64,000 nucleotides of DNA from DASSUW01 sp963740605. GTDB taxonomy: Bacteria > Actinomycetota > Thermoleophilia > Solirubrobacterales > Solirubrobacteraceae. The notes below the pieces were generated by a model. The model had not been told where the DNA came from and did not search any database. It saw only the letters and a list, made by a program, of their open reading frames with translations. Positions 43,821 through 51,839 of the stretch are shown here, one piece after another. Within the stretch, counting starts at the first letter, position 1. Each line of letters starts with the position of its first letter. A program made the translations under genes and the position numbers. The stretch is from NCBI GenBank assembly GCA_963740605.1, contig CAVUFC010000022.1, forward strand, positions 1,364,001 through 1,428,000. Direction: 5' to 3'.

Positions 43821-44260
43821 GCGCCGACGAGCCCCGCCTCGTACGCGAAGATCACGGCCTGCACGCGATCGCGCAGGCCGAGCTTCGCGAGCAGCCGTGA
43901 CACGTGCGTCTTGACGGTCGTCTCCTCGACGACCAGCAGCTCCGCGATCTCCTGGTTCGAGTGCCCTTGGGCCACGAGCTGGAGCACCTCGCGCTCGCGC
44001 GGGGTCAGCTGATCGAGCTCGGGCGGAGTGCTGGGCGCCACGCGGCGCGCCGACACGAGCTCGTCGATCAGCCGCCGCGTCACCGTCGGGGCGAGCAGCG
44101 CGTCGTACACGTACTCGTCGAGGTCGAACGTGGTCAAGATCCGCACGCGCGCGTCTCCGCCGGCGATCTCGCGCGTCGCGGAGATGCCGTCGAGCTCGGG
44201 CATGCGGAGGCCGTTGCGGGCGAGCGCGTGGTCGTCGACGAGGAGGACGCGGATGCTCAC
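43817..44260 (-). CDS. NarL/LuxR-type response regulator with a collapsed receiver domain
   Basis: 147 aa instead of the usual ~215. It starts normally (MSIRVLLVDDHALARNGLR) but jumps straight to MPELDGISATREIA, so about 35-40 residues including the phosphoacceptor Asp are gone. A second jump (DEYVYDALLAPTVTRRLID) removes the Lys-containing beta5 region. The DNA-binding LuxR domain (LTPREREVLQLVAQGHSNQE to VKTHVSRLLAKLGLRDR) is intact. Both deletions keep the frame. It may act as a phosphorylation-independent DNA binder or be decaying. The ATG overlaps the end of the kinase gene. Confidence 0.75.
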   Translation of the reverse strand: MSIRVLLVDDHALARNGLRMPELDGISATREIAGGDARVRILTTFDLDEYVYDALLAPTVTRRLIDELVSARRVAPSTPPELDQLTPREREVLQLVAQGHSNQEIAELLVVEETTVKTHVSRLLAKLGLRDRVQAVIFAYEAGLVGA

Positions 44261-44910
44261 GTGGGGATGCGGGCCCGCACCACGAACCCGCGGACGTTGG
44301 CTGAATGCGCCTCGAGCTCGCCGCTCAACAGCCGGACCCGCTCCCGCATGCCCGCGAGGCCCTGACCGGTCCCGTCGTCGGCGATCTCGAGCACGACGTC
44401 GTCGGGCCGGTACGCGACGGTGACGCGCGCGGGCTCGAGCCCGGCGTGCTTGATCGTGTTGGTGAGCGCCTCGTGGACGATCCGGTACGCCGACCGGCCG
44501 ATCGTGTCGTCGACGGCGCGCTCGGCGCGGGTGACGCTCAGCTCGACCTGCAGCCCGGCGCGGCGCATCTCGTCGACGAGCGAGTCGAGGTCGTCGAGTG
44601 TCGGCTGCGTGCGAGCGCCGCTCGCTCGCCGTCCTCGCGGAGGATGCCGAGCGACCGCCGGATCTCCGCGACGGCCGTCTTGCCGGTGTCCTCGATCGCC
44701 TCCAGCGCCTCGCGCACGCGCTCCGGATCCTGGTCGAGGATGCGCCGCGCGCCCTGGGCCTGCAGCACCCATCAGCACGACGCCGTGGGCGACGACGTCG
44801 TGCAGCTCGCGCGCGATCCGCTGGCGCTCCTCACTGGCCGCGGCGCGTTCCAGCGCCGCCGCGCGCAGCGTGCGCGAGCGGGCGGCGCGACCGGCCAGCC
44901 ACGGCGACAC
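44257..44910 (-). pseudogene. Broken NarX/DesK-type sensor histidine kinase
   Basis: The H-box is present (RQRIARELHDVVAHG), as is the ATPase domain (YRIVHEALTNTIKHAG, EIADDGTGQGLAGM). Between them about 60 residues are out of frame: the true sequence (LQAQGARRILDQDPERVREA to RRSLGILREDGERAAL) runs in another frame. An extra base in the run at 44768-44770 starts the shift and a second indel near 44610-44616 restores it. The N-terminal membrane sensor is also missing; residues before SPWLAGRAARSRTLR run back only to about 44950, where unrelated sequence begins. The gene overlaps the regulator gene by four bases. Confidence 0.75.
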
Positions 44911-44954
44911 CGCGACCAGGCCGCCGGAGAACAGGAAGCCGCCCAGATCGGCGT

Positions 44955-45074
44955 GGTGGCTCGTTCAGCGGGCCGTTCGTCGCGTCCGGCCAGGCGCTGG
45001 CCGTGCTGGTCGTCCTCGGCGGGGTATTCGCGGCGATCGCCGCGACGCTGCTGCGACGTCGCGACGTCACCTGA
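44955..45074 (+). pseudogene. C-terminal remnant of a membrane permease (ABC-2-like)
   Basis: The plus frame ends GPFVASGQALAVLVVLGGVF, then AATLLRRRDVT and a stop at 45074: one hydrophobic helix followed by a basic RRRDVT tail, typical of the last helix of ABC-2-type permeases. Upstream the frame is the antisense of the kinase remnant, so only the tail survives. Drug-efflux ABC genes often neighbour two-component pairs of this type, so a deletion may have fused the two broken ends near 44950. Confidence 0.5.
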
Positions 45075-45087
45075 TTCACTGGCGGGC

Positions 45088-46143
45088 ATGGAATACCGCC
45101 AGCTCGGCAACTCCGGGCTGAGGGTCTCTGCCCTCACGCTCGGCACCATGACCTTCGGCGGCGCCGGTCACTGGGCGAGGGTCGGCGACACCGACCTCGC
45201 CGATGCCACCCGCCAGATCGACATCTGCATCGACCGCGGCATCAACTTCATCGATACGGCCAACGTCTACTCGGACGGGCTCTCCGAGGAGATCCTCGGA
45301 GAGGCGATCAAGCACCGTCGCGACCGCGTGCTGCTCGCGACCAAGGCGCGCATGCCGATGGGCAACGGCCCCAACGACGCCGGTCTCTCCCGCCACCACA
45401 TCATCGCCGAGTGCGAGAACAGCCTGCGGCGGATGCAGATCGACCACATCGACCTCTACCAGGTGCACGAGTGGGACGGGGCGACGCCGCTCGAGGAGAC
45501 GGTGGAGGCGCTCGACTCGCTCGTGCGCTCCGGCAAGGTCCGCTACGTCGGCGTCTCCAACTACGGCGGCTGGCAGCTGATGAAGGCGCTCTCGGTGGCA
45601 GACCGCCACGGCTACCAGCGCTTCGTCACCCAGCAGATCTACTACTCGCTGCAGGCGCGCGACGCCGAGTACGAGCTGCTCCCGATCGCCGTCGACCAGG
45701 GCATCGGCATCCTCGTCTGGAGCCCGCTGGCCGGCGGCCTGCTGTCGGGCAAGTACCGGCGCGGCGTCGAGCCGCCCGAGGGATCACGCGGGCTGACCGA
45801 CTGGAACGAGCCGCCGGTCCGGGACCAGGAGCAGCTCTACGACATCGTCGAGGTGCTCGTGGAGATCGCCGACGGCCACGGCGTGTCGGCTGCGCAGGTC
45901 GCGCTCGCGTGGTCGCTGGCCCGGCCGGGGATCGTGTCGCTGATCATCGGCGCCAAGAACGAGGAGCAGCTCGTCGACAACCTCAGCGCGGCCGACCTCG
46001 AGCTGTCCGAGAGCGAGCACGCACGGCTCGAGGAAGTCAGCCGCCCGCCGCTGCTCTATCCGTACTGGCATCAGGCCAAGACGGCGAACGACCGGCTGTC
46101 GGCTGCCGACCTGCCGCTCTTGGGACCGCACGTGGCGGGGTAG
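45088..46143 (+). CDS. Aldo-keto reductase
   Basis: 351 aa from ATG 45088. The AKR tetrad is present: Asp/Tyr in NFIDTANVYSDG, Lys in LLATKARMP and His in DLYQVHEWDG. The NADPH-binding end is SLIIGAKNEEQLVDNLSAA. The N-terminus MEYRQLGNSGLRVSALTLGT matches the AKR11/12-type general oxidoreductases. Only about 35-45% similar by eye to the AKR at 40443, so not a recent duplicate. Substrate unknown. Confidence 0.9.
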   Translation: MEYRQLGNSGLRVSALTLGTMTFGGAGHWARVGDTDLADATRQIDICIDRGINFIDTANVYSDGLSEEILGEAIKHRRDRVLLATKARMPMGNGPNDAGLSRHHIIAECENSLRRMQIDHIDLYQVHEWDGATPLEETVEALDSLVRSGKVRYVGVSNYGGWQLMKALSVADRHGYQRFVTQQIYYSLQARDAEYELLPIAVDQGIGILVWSPLAGGLLSGKYRRGVEPPEGSRGLTDWNEPPVRDQEQLYDIVEVLVEIADGHGVSAAQVALAWSLARPGIVSLIIGAKNEEQLVDNLSAADLELSESEHARLEEVSRPPLLYPYWHQAKTANDRLSAADLPLLGPHVAG

Positions 46144-46153
46144 CCTGAGGGCG

Positions 46154-46414
46154 ATGCCGCAACCGCGACGCCGCCTCCCCCGCACCACGGACGTCGAGTG
46201 GACCCGCCTGCGCCGCCGCGCGACGCTCGCGTTCGTGATCCTCGCGGCCGGCTGGAGCGAGCTGTCGTCGGAGGAGCGCAACGAGGCGCGCGCGCTGATC
46301 ACCAAATCGCGCGGGAAGCCGCGCAACCTCAGCCGCGATGAGGCGAAGCGGCTCGGCGCGCTGGCGGGTCGAGCCGCGCGCGCCGCGGCCGGCGCGCACC
46401 GCCGCAAGCGCTAG
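46154..46414 (+). CDS. Small basic protein of unknown function
   Basis: 86 aa. Basic ends (MPQPRRRLPR and GAHRRKR) flank two helices (WTRLRRRATLAFVILAAGWS, SSEERNEARALITKSR). The acidic/basic helix pattern suggests a nucleic-acid-associated or structural small protein. It follows the aldo-keto reductase by 10 bp and overlaps the convergent regulator gene by four bases. I do not recognise the family. Confidence 0.65.
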   Translation: MPQPRRRLPRTTDVEWTRLRRRATLAFVILAAGWSELSSEERNEARALITKSRGKPRNLSRDEAKRLGALAGRAARAAAGAHRRKR

Positions 46415-49188
46415 TCGCCGAGCGCTCCGGCGAGATCGCGGCGGGAGCGGATGTCGAGCTTGCGGTAGGCGCTCGACAGGTGGACCTCGACCGTTTTCGG
46501 CGTCACGAACAGCGTCTGCGCGATCTCGCGGTTGGTCTGGCCGTCACGGGCGAGCGTGGCGACGCGCAGCTCGCGCGCGGTGAGCGAGTCGACGCCGGCG
46601 AGCGCGGCCGAGCGCGGCCGCGCGCCGGTCGCGTAGAGCTCCGAGCGGACGCTCTCGACGAGCGTCGCGGCGCCGCACGCCTCAGCGAGCTCGAGCGCCT
46701 GCCGCAGCGGCTCGCGCGCCTCGGTCGGCCGCCGCGTACGCCGTTGCAGGCCGCCGAGCGCAGCGAGCGCGCGCGCGAGCTCGAGCCGCGCGGGAGTGCC
46801 GGACAGCAGCTCGACACCCTCGCTGAGGTGCTCCTCCCCGGCTTCGCCCTTGAGCTCGCCGAGCTGACGCAGGCAGCGGCCGACGACGCGTCGCCCGCCG
46901 ACCGCGCGGGCCAGTTCGAGCTCGGCCTCCTGGGCGGCGATCGCCTCGTCGCCGCGTCCGAGTTGGGCGAGCGCGCGCGCCTTCAGCGACTGCCACGGCT
47001 TCCAGTCGGGGTGCTTGACGTGGCGGGCGCTGCGCCCCATCAGCTCGGCCTGCTCGAGCGCTTCGTCGGCGCGACCGTCGGCCAGCAGCAGCTCGGCCTG
47101 CGTGCGGCGCCACAGGTTTGCGCCGTCGGACTCCTCGTCGACCGGCGGGGCGGCGCCGAGGGCCGCCCGCGCCCGGACCGGGTCCCCGATCATCAGCTCC
47201 CCCAGGCCCGCCAGCGCCCGGGCCCACGAGTCGCCGGTCGCGTCCGAGCCCCACAGCTCCTGCAGCTGCAGCGAGATGCGTACGGCCTCGACGCCCTCCG
47301 CGAGGTCGCCGGTCGCGATGAGCATGTACGTGCCCTCGAACAGCTCGACCGAGGACACCGAGAATCGCGAGCCGCGCCGGTACGCCTCTTCGCGCTGCGC
47401 GCGGAACCATTCCGGCGCTCTCGGGCTCTCACACAGCATCAGCGCGACGGTCACGGCCGACCAGGACAGGCCGTTGCCGCTTGCCAGCAACGCGTCGCCG
47501 CGGATCGCCTCGAGCGCGATCGCCTCTACGGCGTCGGCCGGGCCCCCTTCCGCGGCCCAGGCGAACGCCGTCGCCGCCGCCATCATCTTCGCTCCGAGAC
47601 CGTCGCCGCGGCGCGCCTCGCGGTAGTGCGCGAGGCGATCGAGCGCGCCGGCGTCGTAGCCGAAGAAGACCGCGATCAGCTCGACGCCTTCGATCATCTG
47701 CCGCACGTCGGCATGCTCGGGCCCGAGCTCGGCCGCGGCGCGCCGCGCGAACGCCCCGCCCTCCTTCGCCGCGCCGATGAACAGCTGCGACTGTGCGAGC
47801 ACGAACGCGGCAGTGGCGCTCGTGATCGGATCCGCCAGGTCGTCATACGCGCGCGCCAGGTGCTCGACCGCCATCGGCACGTTGACGGCCGAAGCGGCGA
47901 TCCCCAGCTCGAAGTCGAGCGCCGGTCGCAGCTCGGGGGGCGGCGGCTCCTGCAGCGCGCGGGTCAGGTAGGCGATCCCGGTCTCCGGCCCGCCACGCCG
48001 CTCCGCCTCGCGCGCCGCCGCGCGCAGGCGTTCGACGGTGGCCGGGTCTCCGCGCCGCGGCGCATGCACGAGCTGGGCCGCGACCTCCTCGTCAGCGGCG
48101 TTGGCGCGCGCCAGCGCCTCGGCGGCGCGACCGTGCTGGAGCTCGCGCTCGCCAGCGGGGATGTCGAGATAGACGGCGTCGCGGACGAGTGGGTGCACGA
48201 AGCCGAGCGGTGGGTCGGGGCGCAGGATGTCGGCCCGCGCGAGGTCGCCGGCCGCGCGGGCGACTCCGTCCTCGTCGACCCCGGTCAGTGCCGCGACGGC
48301 GGGGAGCGCCGAGCTCTCGCCGAGGACGGCCACAGCACTGGCGACGGCGGCCGCGTCCTCGCGGAGGCGCGAGAGCCGGAGCAGCACGGTCCGCGACACC
48401 GCGCGCGATCCGATCCCGCGCACCGCGACCGCGCCCGCTGCCGTCGGCTCCACTCCGTCCTCGGCGAGCGCGGTGAGCACGTGCCGAAGGAGCAGCGGAT
48501 TGCCGCCGGTCGCCTCCAGACAGGCGGCCGTGAACACGGGCTCGGCGTCGCCGAGCCGCTCGCGCACCATGTCGGCGACCGACGCCTCACCGAGCGGCGC
48601 GGGGCGGAGCGCCTCCGTCAGCGGGTCGGCCCCGATCTCCGCGAGCAGCTGCGGGTCGGTGCCCGGGTCGGTCGAGCGCACGCTGGCGGCGACGAGCACC
48701 GGCGCGCCTTCGAGCCGCGTTGCGAGGTAGGCGACAAACCGCAGCGACGGCCGGTCGCTCCACTGCAGGTCGTCGATCGCGATGACGACCGGATGCTCCT
48801 CGGCGAGGTTGAGCGTCGCCCAGTACAGCCCGTGCAGGACGGCGAACGAGCCTTCCGCGTCGCCGTCCGGCGCGCCGAGCACACCCTCGGCAGCGGCTGC
48901 CGCGCCCGCGAGCAGCCGCTCGCGCTGGGCGTGGTCGCGCGCCAGCGGCTCGAACAGCTGGCGCACCGCGCCGAACGAGAACTCCCGCTCGAGTTCGCTG
49001 CAGCGGGCGGTCAGGACGGTCATCCCGCGGGCGCGCTCGCGCGCGGCCGCGAGCAGGCGGCTCTTGCCAATCCCCGCGGGACCCTCGATCAGGACGACCG
49101 CGCCTCGAGATTCCCGCGTACGGTCGAGCAGCCGCTCGAGCGCCGCAATCTCGCGCTCGCGCTCGAGCAGGCTGGCCTCGCCCTCCAT
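46411..49188 (-). CDS. Large LuxR-family (LAL-type) AAA ATPase transcriptional regulator
   Basis: 925 aa. The N-terminal ATPase (AAA_16-like) has Walker A GPAGIGKSR (36-44) and Walker B VVIAIDDLQWSDRPSLRFVA. A long helical TPR-like middle (about 350-840) follows. The C-terminal LuxR helix-turn-helix is LTARELRVATLARDGQTNRE with TVEVHLSSAYRKLDIRSR. LAL regulators typically activate catabolic or secondary-metabolite genes. Starting MEGEASLLEREREIAALERL, it is full length. Targets unknown; it is monocistronic. Confidence 0.9.
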   Translation of the reverse strand: MEGEASLLEREREIAALERLLDRTRESRGAVVLIEGPAGIGKSRLLAAARERARGMTVLTARCSELEREFSFGAVRQLFEPLARDHAQRERLLAGAAAAAEGVLGAPDGDAEGSFAVLHGLYWATLNLAEEHPVVIAIDDLQWSDRPSLRFVAYLATRLEGAPVLVAASVRSTDPGTDPQLLAEIGADPLTEALRPAPLGEASVADMVRERLGDAEPVFTAACLEATGGNPLLLRHVLTALAEDGVEPTAAGAVAVRGIGSRAVSRTVLLRLSRLREDAAAVASAVAVLGESSALPAVAALTGVDEDGVARAAGDLARADILRPDPPLGFVHPLVRDAVYLDIPAGERELQHGRAAEALARANAADEEVAAQLVHAPRRGDPATVERLRAAAREAERRGGPETGIAYLTRALQEPPPPELRPALDFELGIAASAVNVPMAVEHLARAYDDLADPITSATAAFVLAQSQLFIGAAKEGGAFARRAAAELGPEHADVRQMIEGVELIAVFFGYDAGALDRLAHYREARRGDGLGAKMMAAATAFAWAAEGGPADAVEAIALEAIRGDALLASGNGLSWSAVTVALMLCESPRAPEWFRAQREEAYRRGSRFSVSSVELFEGTYMLIATGDLAEGVEAVRISLQLQELWGSDATGDSWARALAGLGELMIGDPVRARAALGAAPPVDEESDGANLWRRTQAELLLADGRADEALEQAELMGRSARHVKHPDWKPWQSLKARALAQLGRGDEAIAAQEAELELARAVGGRRVVGRCLRQLGELKGEAGEEHLSEGVELLSGTPARLELARALAALGGLQRRTRRPTEAREPLRQALELAEACGAATLVESVRSELYATGARPRSAALAGVDSLTARELRVATLARDGQTNREIAQTLFVTPKTVEVHLSSAYRKLDIRSRRDLAGALGD

Positions 49189-49224
49189 GTCGGCCGCATC
49201 GTATGGCTGCGGCCGGGTCGGCGG

Positions 49225-49530
49225 CTAGCTGTCCGAGATACCACCGCCGCCGTCGCCACTGCCGCCGCCGTCGCCCTCAGGGCCGCAGACGCGCAGGGCG
49301 GGCGAGTGCTCGGCGGCGTTGACGAGACCGGCTCCGTGGCCGACCCGCATCGTCGACCCGCGCAGGAACGCCGGCGGGTTGGGATCGACGGGACCGCCGG
49401 TGACGACGTAACCGCCGCGCCACGAGTTCTCGGCCTCGTTGCAGACCACGGTGTCGGCGTGGGCCGCCGGCGCCATCGCGGCGACGACCGCCGCTGTACA
49501 CACGCCCAAGGTGAGCTTGCGTGCTTTCAA
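49225..49530 (-). CDS. Small secreted glycine-rich protein
   Basis: 101 aa from a TTG start at 49530, with GGGAG 8 nt upstream. The signal peptide is KLTLGVCTAAVVAAMAPAAH with cleavage near AHADT. The mature part has two Cys (VVCNEAENS and RVCGPEG) and a flexible Gly/Asp/Ser tail. No family recognised. It is next to the IS110-type element, whose insertion may have separated it from its original upstream region. Confidence 0.7.
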   Translation of the reverse strand: MKARKLTLGVCTAAVVAAMAPAAHADTVVCNEAENSWRGGYVVTGGPVDPNPPAFLRGSTMRVGHGAGLVNAAEHSPALRVCGPEGDGGGSGDGGGGISDS

Positions 49531-49605
49531 GGAACGCTCCCTGATCGTCGGTATCGGTCCACCCGGTATCGACGGCTCCGGTCCCGCCTGACAGGAAAAG
49601 TTCGT

Positions 49606-50844
49606 TCAGGCTGCCGCGGCCCCCTCCGTGAGCGTGACGTGGTGTCCGAGCCGTTCGAGCTGTTTGACGAGGCGTTGGGTCTGGCGTTCGGGGTCTCGGT
49701 TGGTGAAGTAGTCACCGCCGAGGTCGCGGTAGGTCTCGCCGGTGGAGAGCATGTGCCAGATCGCGCAGATCATCGTGTGCTTGACGGCGCCGAGGGCGCG
49801 TTTGTGCCCGCGGCGCGGCTTGAGCCGCCGGTATTGGGCTTCGAGGTAGTGGCCCTTGACGCGGATCGCGGCCATCGCGGCTTCCTCGAGCGCGAAGTCC
49901 AGCCATTTGGACCCGTTGCGGGTCTTGCCCGAGCGGCGCTTGCCGGCCGATTTGTCGTTGCCCGGGCACCGGCCGGCCCACGACGCGAGGTGCCGCGCGG
50001 TCGCGAACCGGGTCATGTCGGCGCCGATCTCGCCGATGATGCATTGGGCGCCGCGGTGCTGGATGCCGGTCATCGTGCACAGCAGCTCAACCGCGGGCGC
50101 GAAAGGGCGGATCTGCTCCTCGATCATGCCGGTGAGCTGTTCGATCTGCTCGTCCAGGAAATCGATGTGGCGCAGGATCGCGCCGACCCAGAGCCGGTGA
50201 TGGGCGTCGAAGTGTCCGGCGAGCGCCTCGCGCAGGGCGGGGATCTTCTTGCGCATCTGCCGCCGCGCCAGTTCGGCGAGCACGACCGGGTCGGTCTCGC
50301 CGGCGACCAGCGCGTCGAGCATGTCGCGCCCGGACTTGCCCATGATGTCCGCGGCAACGGTGTCGAGTTTGATGCCGGCGTCTTCCAGTGCCTTGTGCAG
50401 CCGGTTGACCTCGCGGGCGCGCTCTTGGATCTGCGTCTTGCGATACCGGGTGAGGTTGCGCAGCTCGCGGATCGGCTTGGGCGGCACGAAGTTCGCCTTC
50501 AACAACCCGGCTTCGGCGAGCTGACACAGCCACGCCGCGTCGGAGACGTCGGTCTTGCGGCCCGGGACCTGCTTGACGTGCCGGGCGTTGACCAACATGC
50601 ACTCGAACTCGTCCTCCAGGATCGCCCACGGCGCCTTCCAATAGACGCCGGTGGCTTCCATGACGACCTGCGTCACAGCGTGACCGGCGAGCCAGTCACG
50701 CAGCGCGAGAAGCCCGCGGACGGTGGTCGCAAACTCCGCCACGTGTTGCTCGCGCCGGCCACGCCCGCCCGGCACCCGGGCGCAGGCGGTCACCTGCGCC
50801 TTGTGGACGTCCAGCGCCGCCGGGCGCTCGACGATGGTCTGCAC
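49606..50844 (-). CDS. IS110-family transposase (DEDD-type recombinase)
   Basis: 412 aa from GTG 50844, with AAGGAGG at good spacing. The N-terminal RuvC-like domain holds the DEDD residues: Asp12 (ALDVHKAQ), Glu63 (VMEATGVYWK), Asp99 and Asp102 (KTDVSDAAWL). The C-terminal Transposase_20 region carries LLCTMTGIQHRGAQCIIGEI, then WAGRCPGNDKSAGKRRSGKT with the expected catalytic Ser. The gene looks full length and intact, so the element may be active. A longer in-frame extension to 50931 lacks an RBS and is not used. Confidence 0.95.
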   Translation of the reverse strand: MQTIVERPAALDVHKAQVTACARVPGGRGRREQHVAEFATTVRGLLALRDWLAGHAVTQVVMEATGVYWKAPWAILEDEFECMLVNARHVKQVPGRKTDVSDAAWLCQLAEAGLLKANFVPPKPIRELRNLTRYRKTQIQERAREVNRLHKALEDAGIKLDTVAADIMGKSGRDMLDALVAGETDPVVLAELARRQMRKKIPALREALAGHFDAHHRLWVGAILRHIDFLDEQIEQLTGMIEEQIRPFAPAVELLCTMTGIQHRGAQCIIGEIGADMTRFATARHLASWAGRCPGNDKSAGKRRSGKTRNGSKWLDFALEEAAMAAIRVKGHYLEAQYRRLKPRRGHKRALGAVKHTMICAIWHMLSTGETYRDLGGDYFTNRDPERQTQRLVKQLERLGHHVTLTEGAAAA

Positions 50845-51060
50845 AACTCGCCTCCTTCGGTCGACCACTGCATGACCGCCGCCCAGGGGCCTCAAGGACA
50901 AACGAATCTGACAGTCGTGCTCGCAGCACACTCCGGAGCTCCGGGGAGACCCCGCACGCCAGACTCAAAACAGGCTCACAGGCGCCAAGGCAAGAAGATC
51001 GGCGTTACGGGCGACGCCCGAATCATCCGCCCCTTTTCAAGACCCCGGAGGGAGCGCGAC
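49606..51060 (-). mobile_element. IS110-family insertion sequence (ends approximate)
   Basis: Defined by the intact IS110-type transposase and its ~200-bp non-coding upstream region. IS110 elements lack terminal inverted repeats and usually make no target duplication, so the exact ends cannot be read from one copy. Limits given are the transposase stop and the approximate end of the structured leader. It lies between the secreted-protein gene and the VOC gene without breaking either. Confidence 0.75.
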
Positions 51061-51099
51061 AGCGCTCAGAGAACTCAAAGAAGCGGACGCGTTCGCGGA
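50845..51099 (-). other. Structured leader of the IS110 element, candidate bridge-RNA region
   Basis: 255 bp without genes, upstream of the transposase on the minus strand. It contains a 12-bp palindrome (CCGGAGCTCCGG at 50933-50944), an adjoining hairpin GGGG-AGA-CCCC (50943-50953) and a GGCGT/ACGCC hairpin (51001-51018). In IS110-group elements this position encodes the bridge RNA that guides target choice. The RNA itself is not proven here. Confidence 0.45.
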
Positions 51100-51822
51100 C
51101 TAACGATGGTGGTTGACGACCTCGATGTTGTGGCCGTCGGGGTCGAGCACGAACGCGCCGTAGTAGCCGGGGTGGTACTGGGGCCGCTCGCCGGGAGCGC
51201 CGTTGTCGCGATAGCCGGCTTCGACCGCGGCGCGGTGGAACGCGTCGACGACCGCGTCGTCGGTGCTGCCGAACGCGATGTGAGCATTCTCGGTCGGACG
51301 CCCGGCGACGTACGAGAACGAGCCTGTGGGCCCGGCGATCTGCACGTGCTCGTCGCTGTGCACGCGGACCTCGAACCCCAGCACCGGGGAGATCACCTCG
51401 TAGAACCGCCGTGTCGCGGCCACGTCCTCGGTGCGCAGCCACAGGTGGTCGATCCAGCCGCCCTTCCGCAGGTTCCCGTGGTGCACGGCTTCGGCGCTGT
51501 TGCCGTCCGGATCGCGCAGGAACGCGCCGTAGTAGGCGGGCGTGTAGTCGCGCTCGCCAGGCGCGCCGTCGTCGCGGAACCCGGCCTCCACGCCGGCTCG
51601 GTGGAACGCGTCGACGTACGCCCGCGAGGGCGCGACGAAGCCGATGTGCAGATTGCGCGCGGTCGGCTTGCCTGGCTCGACCGGCGACAGCGCGAAGTCG
51701 TCCCACTCGGTGAGCCAGCCCTCGCTGAACGTCACTTCGATGCCCAGCGCGCCCAGGACGGTGCGGTAGAAGCGCTCCGACGCCGCGCGGTCGGAAACGC
51801 GGATCCCCACGTGGTCGAACAC
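51100..51822 (-). CDS. Two-domain VOC (glyoxalase/dioxygenase fold) protein
   Basis: 240 aa made of two VOC modules. The first runs FDHVGIRVSDRAASERFYRT to YGAFLRDPDGNSAEAVHHG, and the second IDHLWLRTEDVAATRRFYEV to YGAFVLDPDGHNIEVVNHH. Each carries His/Glu positions suited to a metal site. The modules resemble each other closely (GAPGER, YYGAF, DPDG), indicating internal duplication. The substrate is unknown; the family includes dioxygenases, glyoxalases and resistance proteins. Confidence 0.85.
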   Translation of the reverse strand: MFDHVGIRVSDRAASERFYRTVLGALGIEVTFSEGWLTEWDDFALSPVEPGKPTARNLHIGFVAPSRAYVDAFHRAGVEAGFRDDGAPGERDYTPAYYGAFLRDPDGNSAEAVHHGNLRKGGWIDHLWLRTEDVAATRRFYEVISPVLGFEVRVHSDEHVQIAGPTGSFSYVAGRPTENAHIAFGSTDDAVVDAFHRAAVEAGYRDNGAPGERPQYHPGYYGAFVLDPDGHNIEVVNHHR

Positions 51823-51839
51823 GTGCTGGACTATGCCCG

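Noticed and set aside
40443..46143. The two aldo-keto reductases as a recent duplication
   Set aside because: They differ throughout and resemble different AKR subfamilies.
50933..50944. 12-bp palindrome as an IS terminal repeat or regulator site
   Set aside because: IS110 elements do not use terminal inverted repeats, and the palindrome lies inside the leader. It is treated as part of the possible RNA structure.
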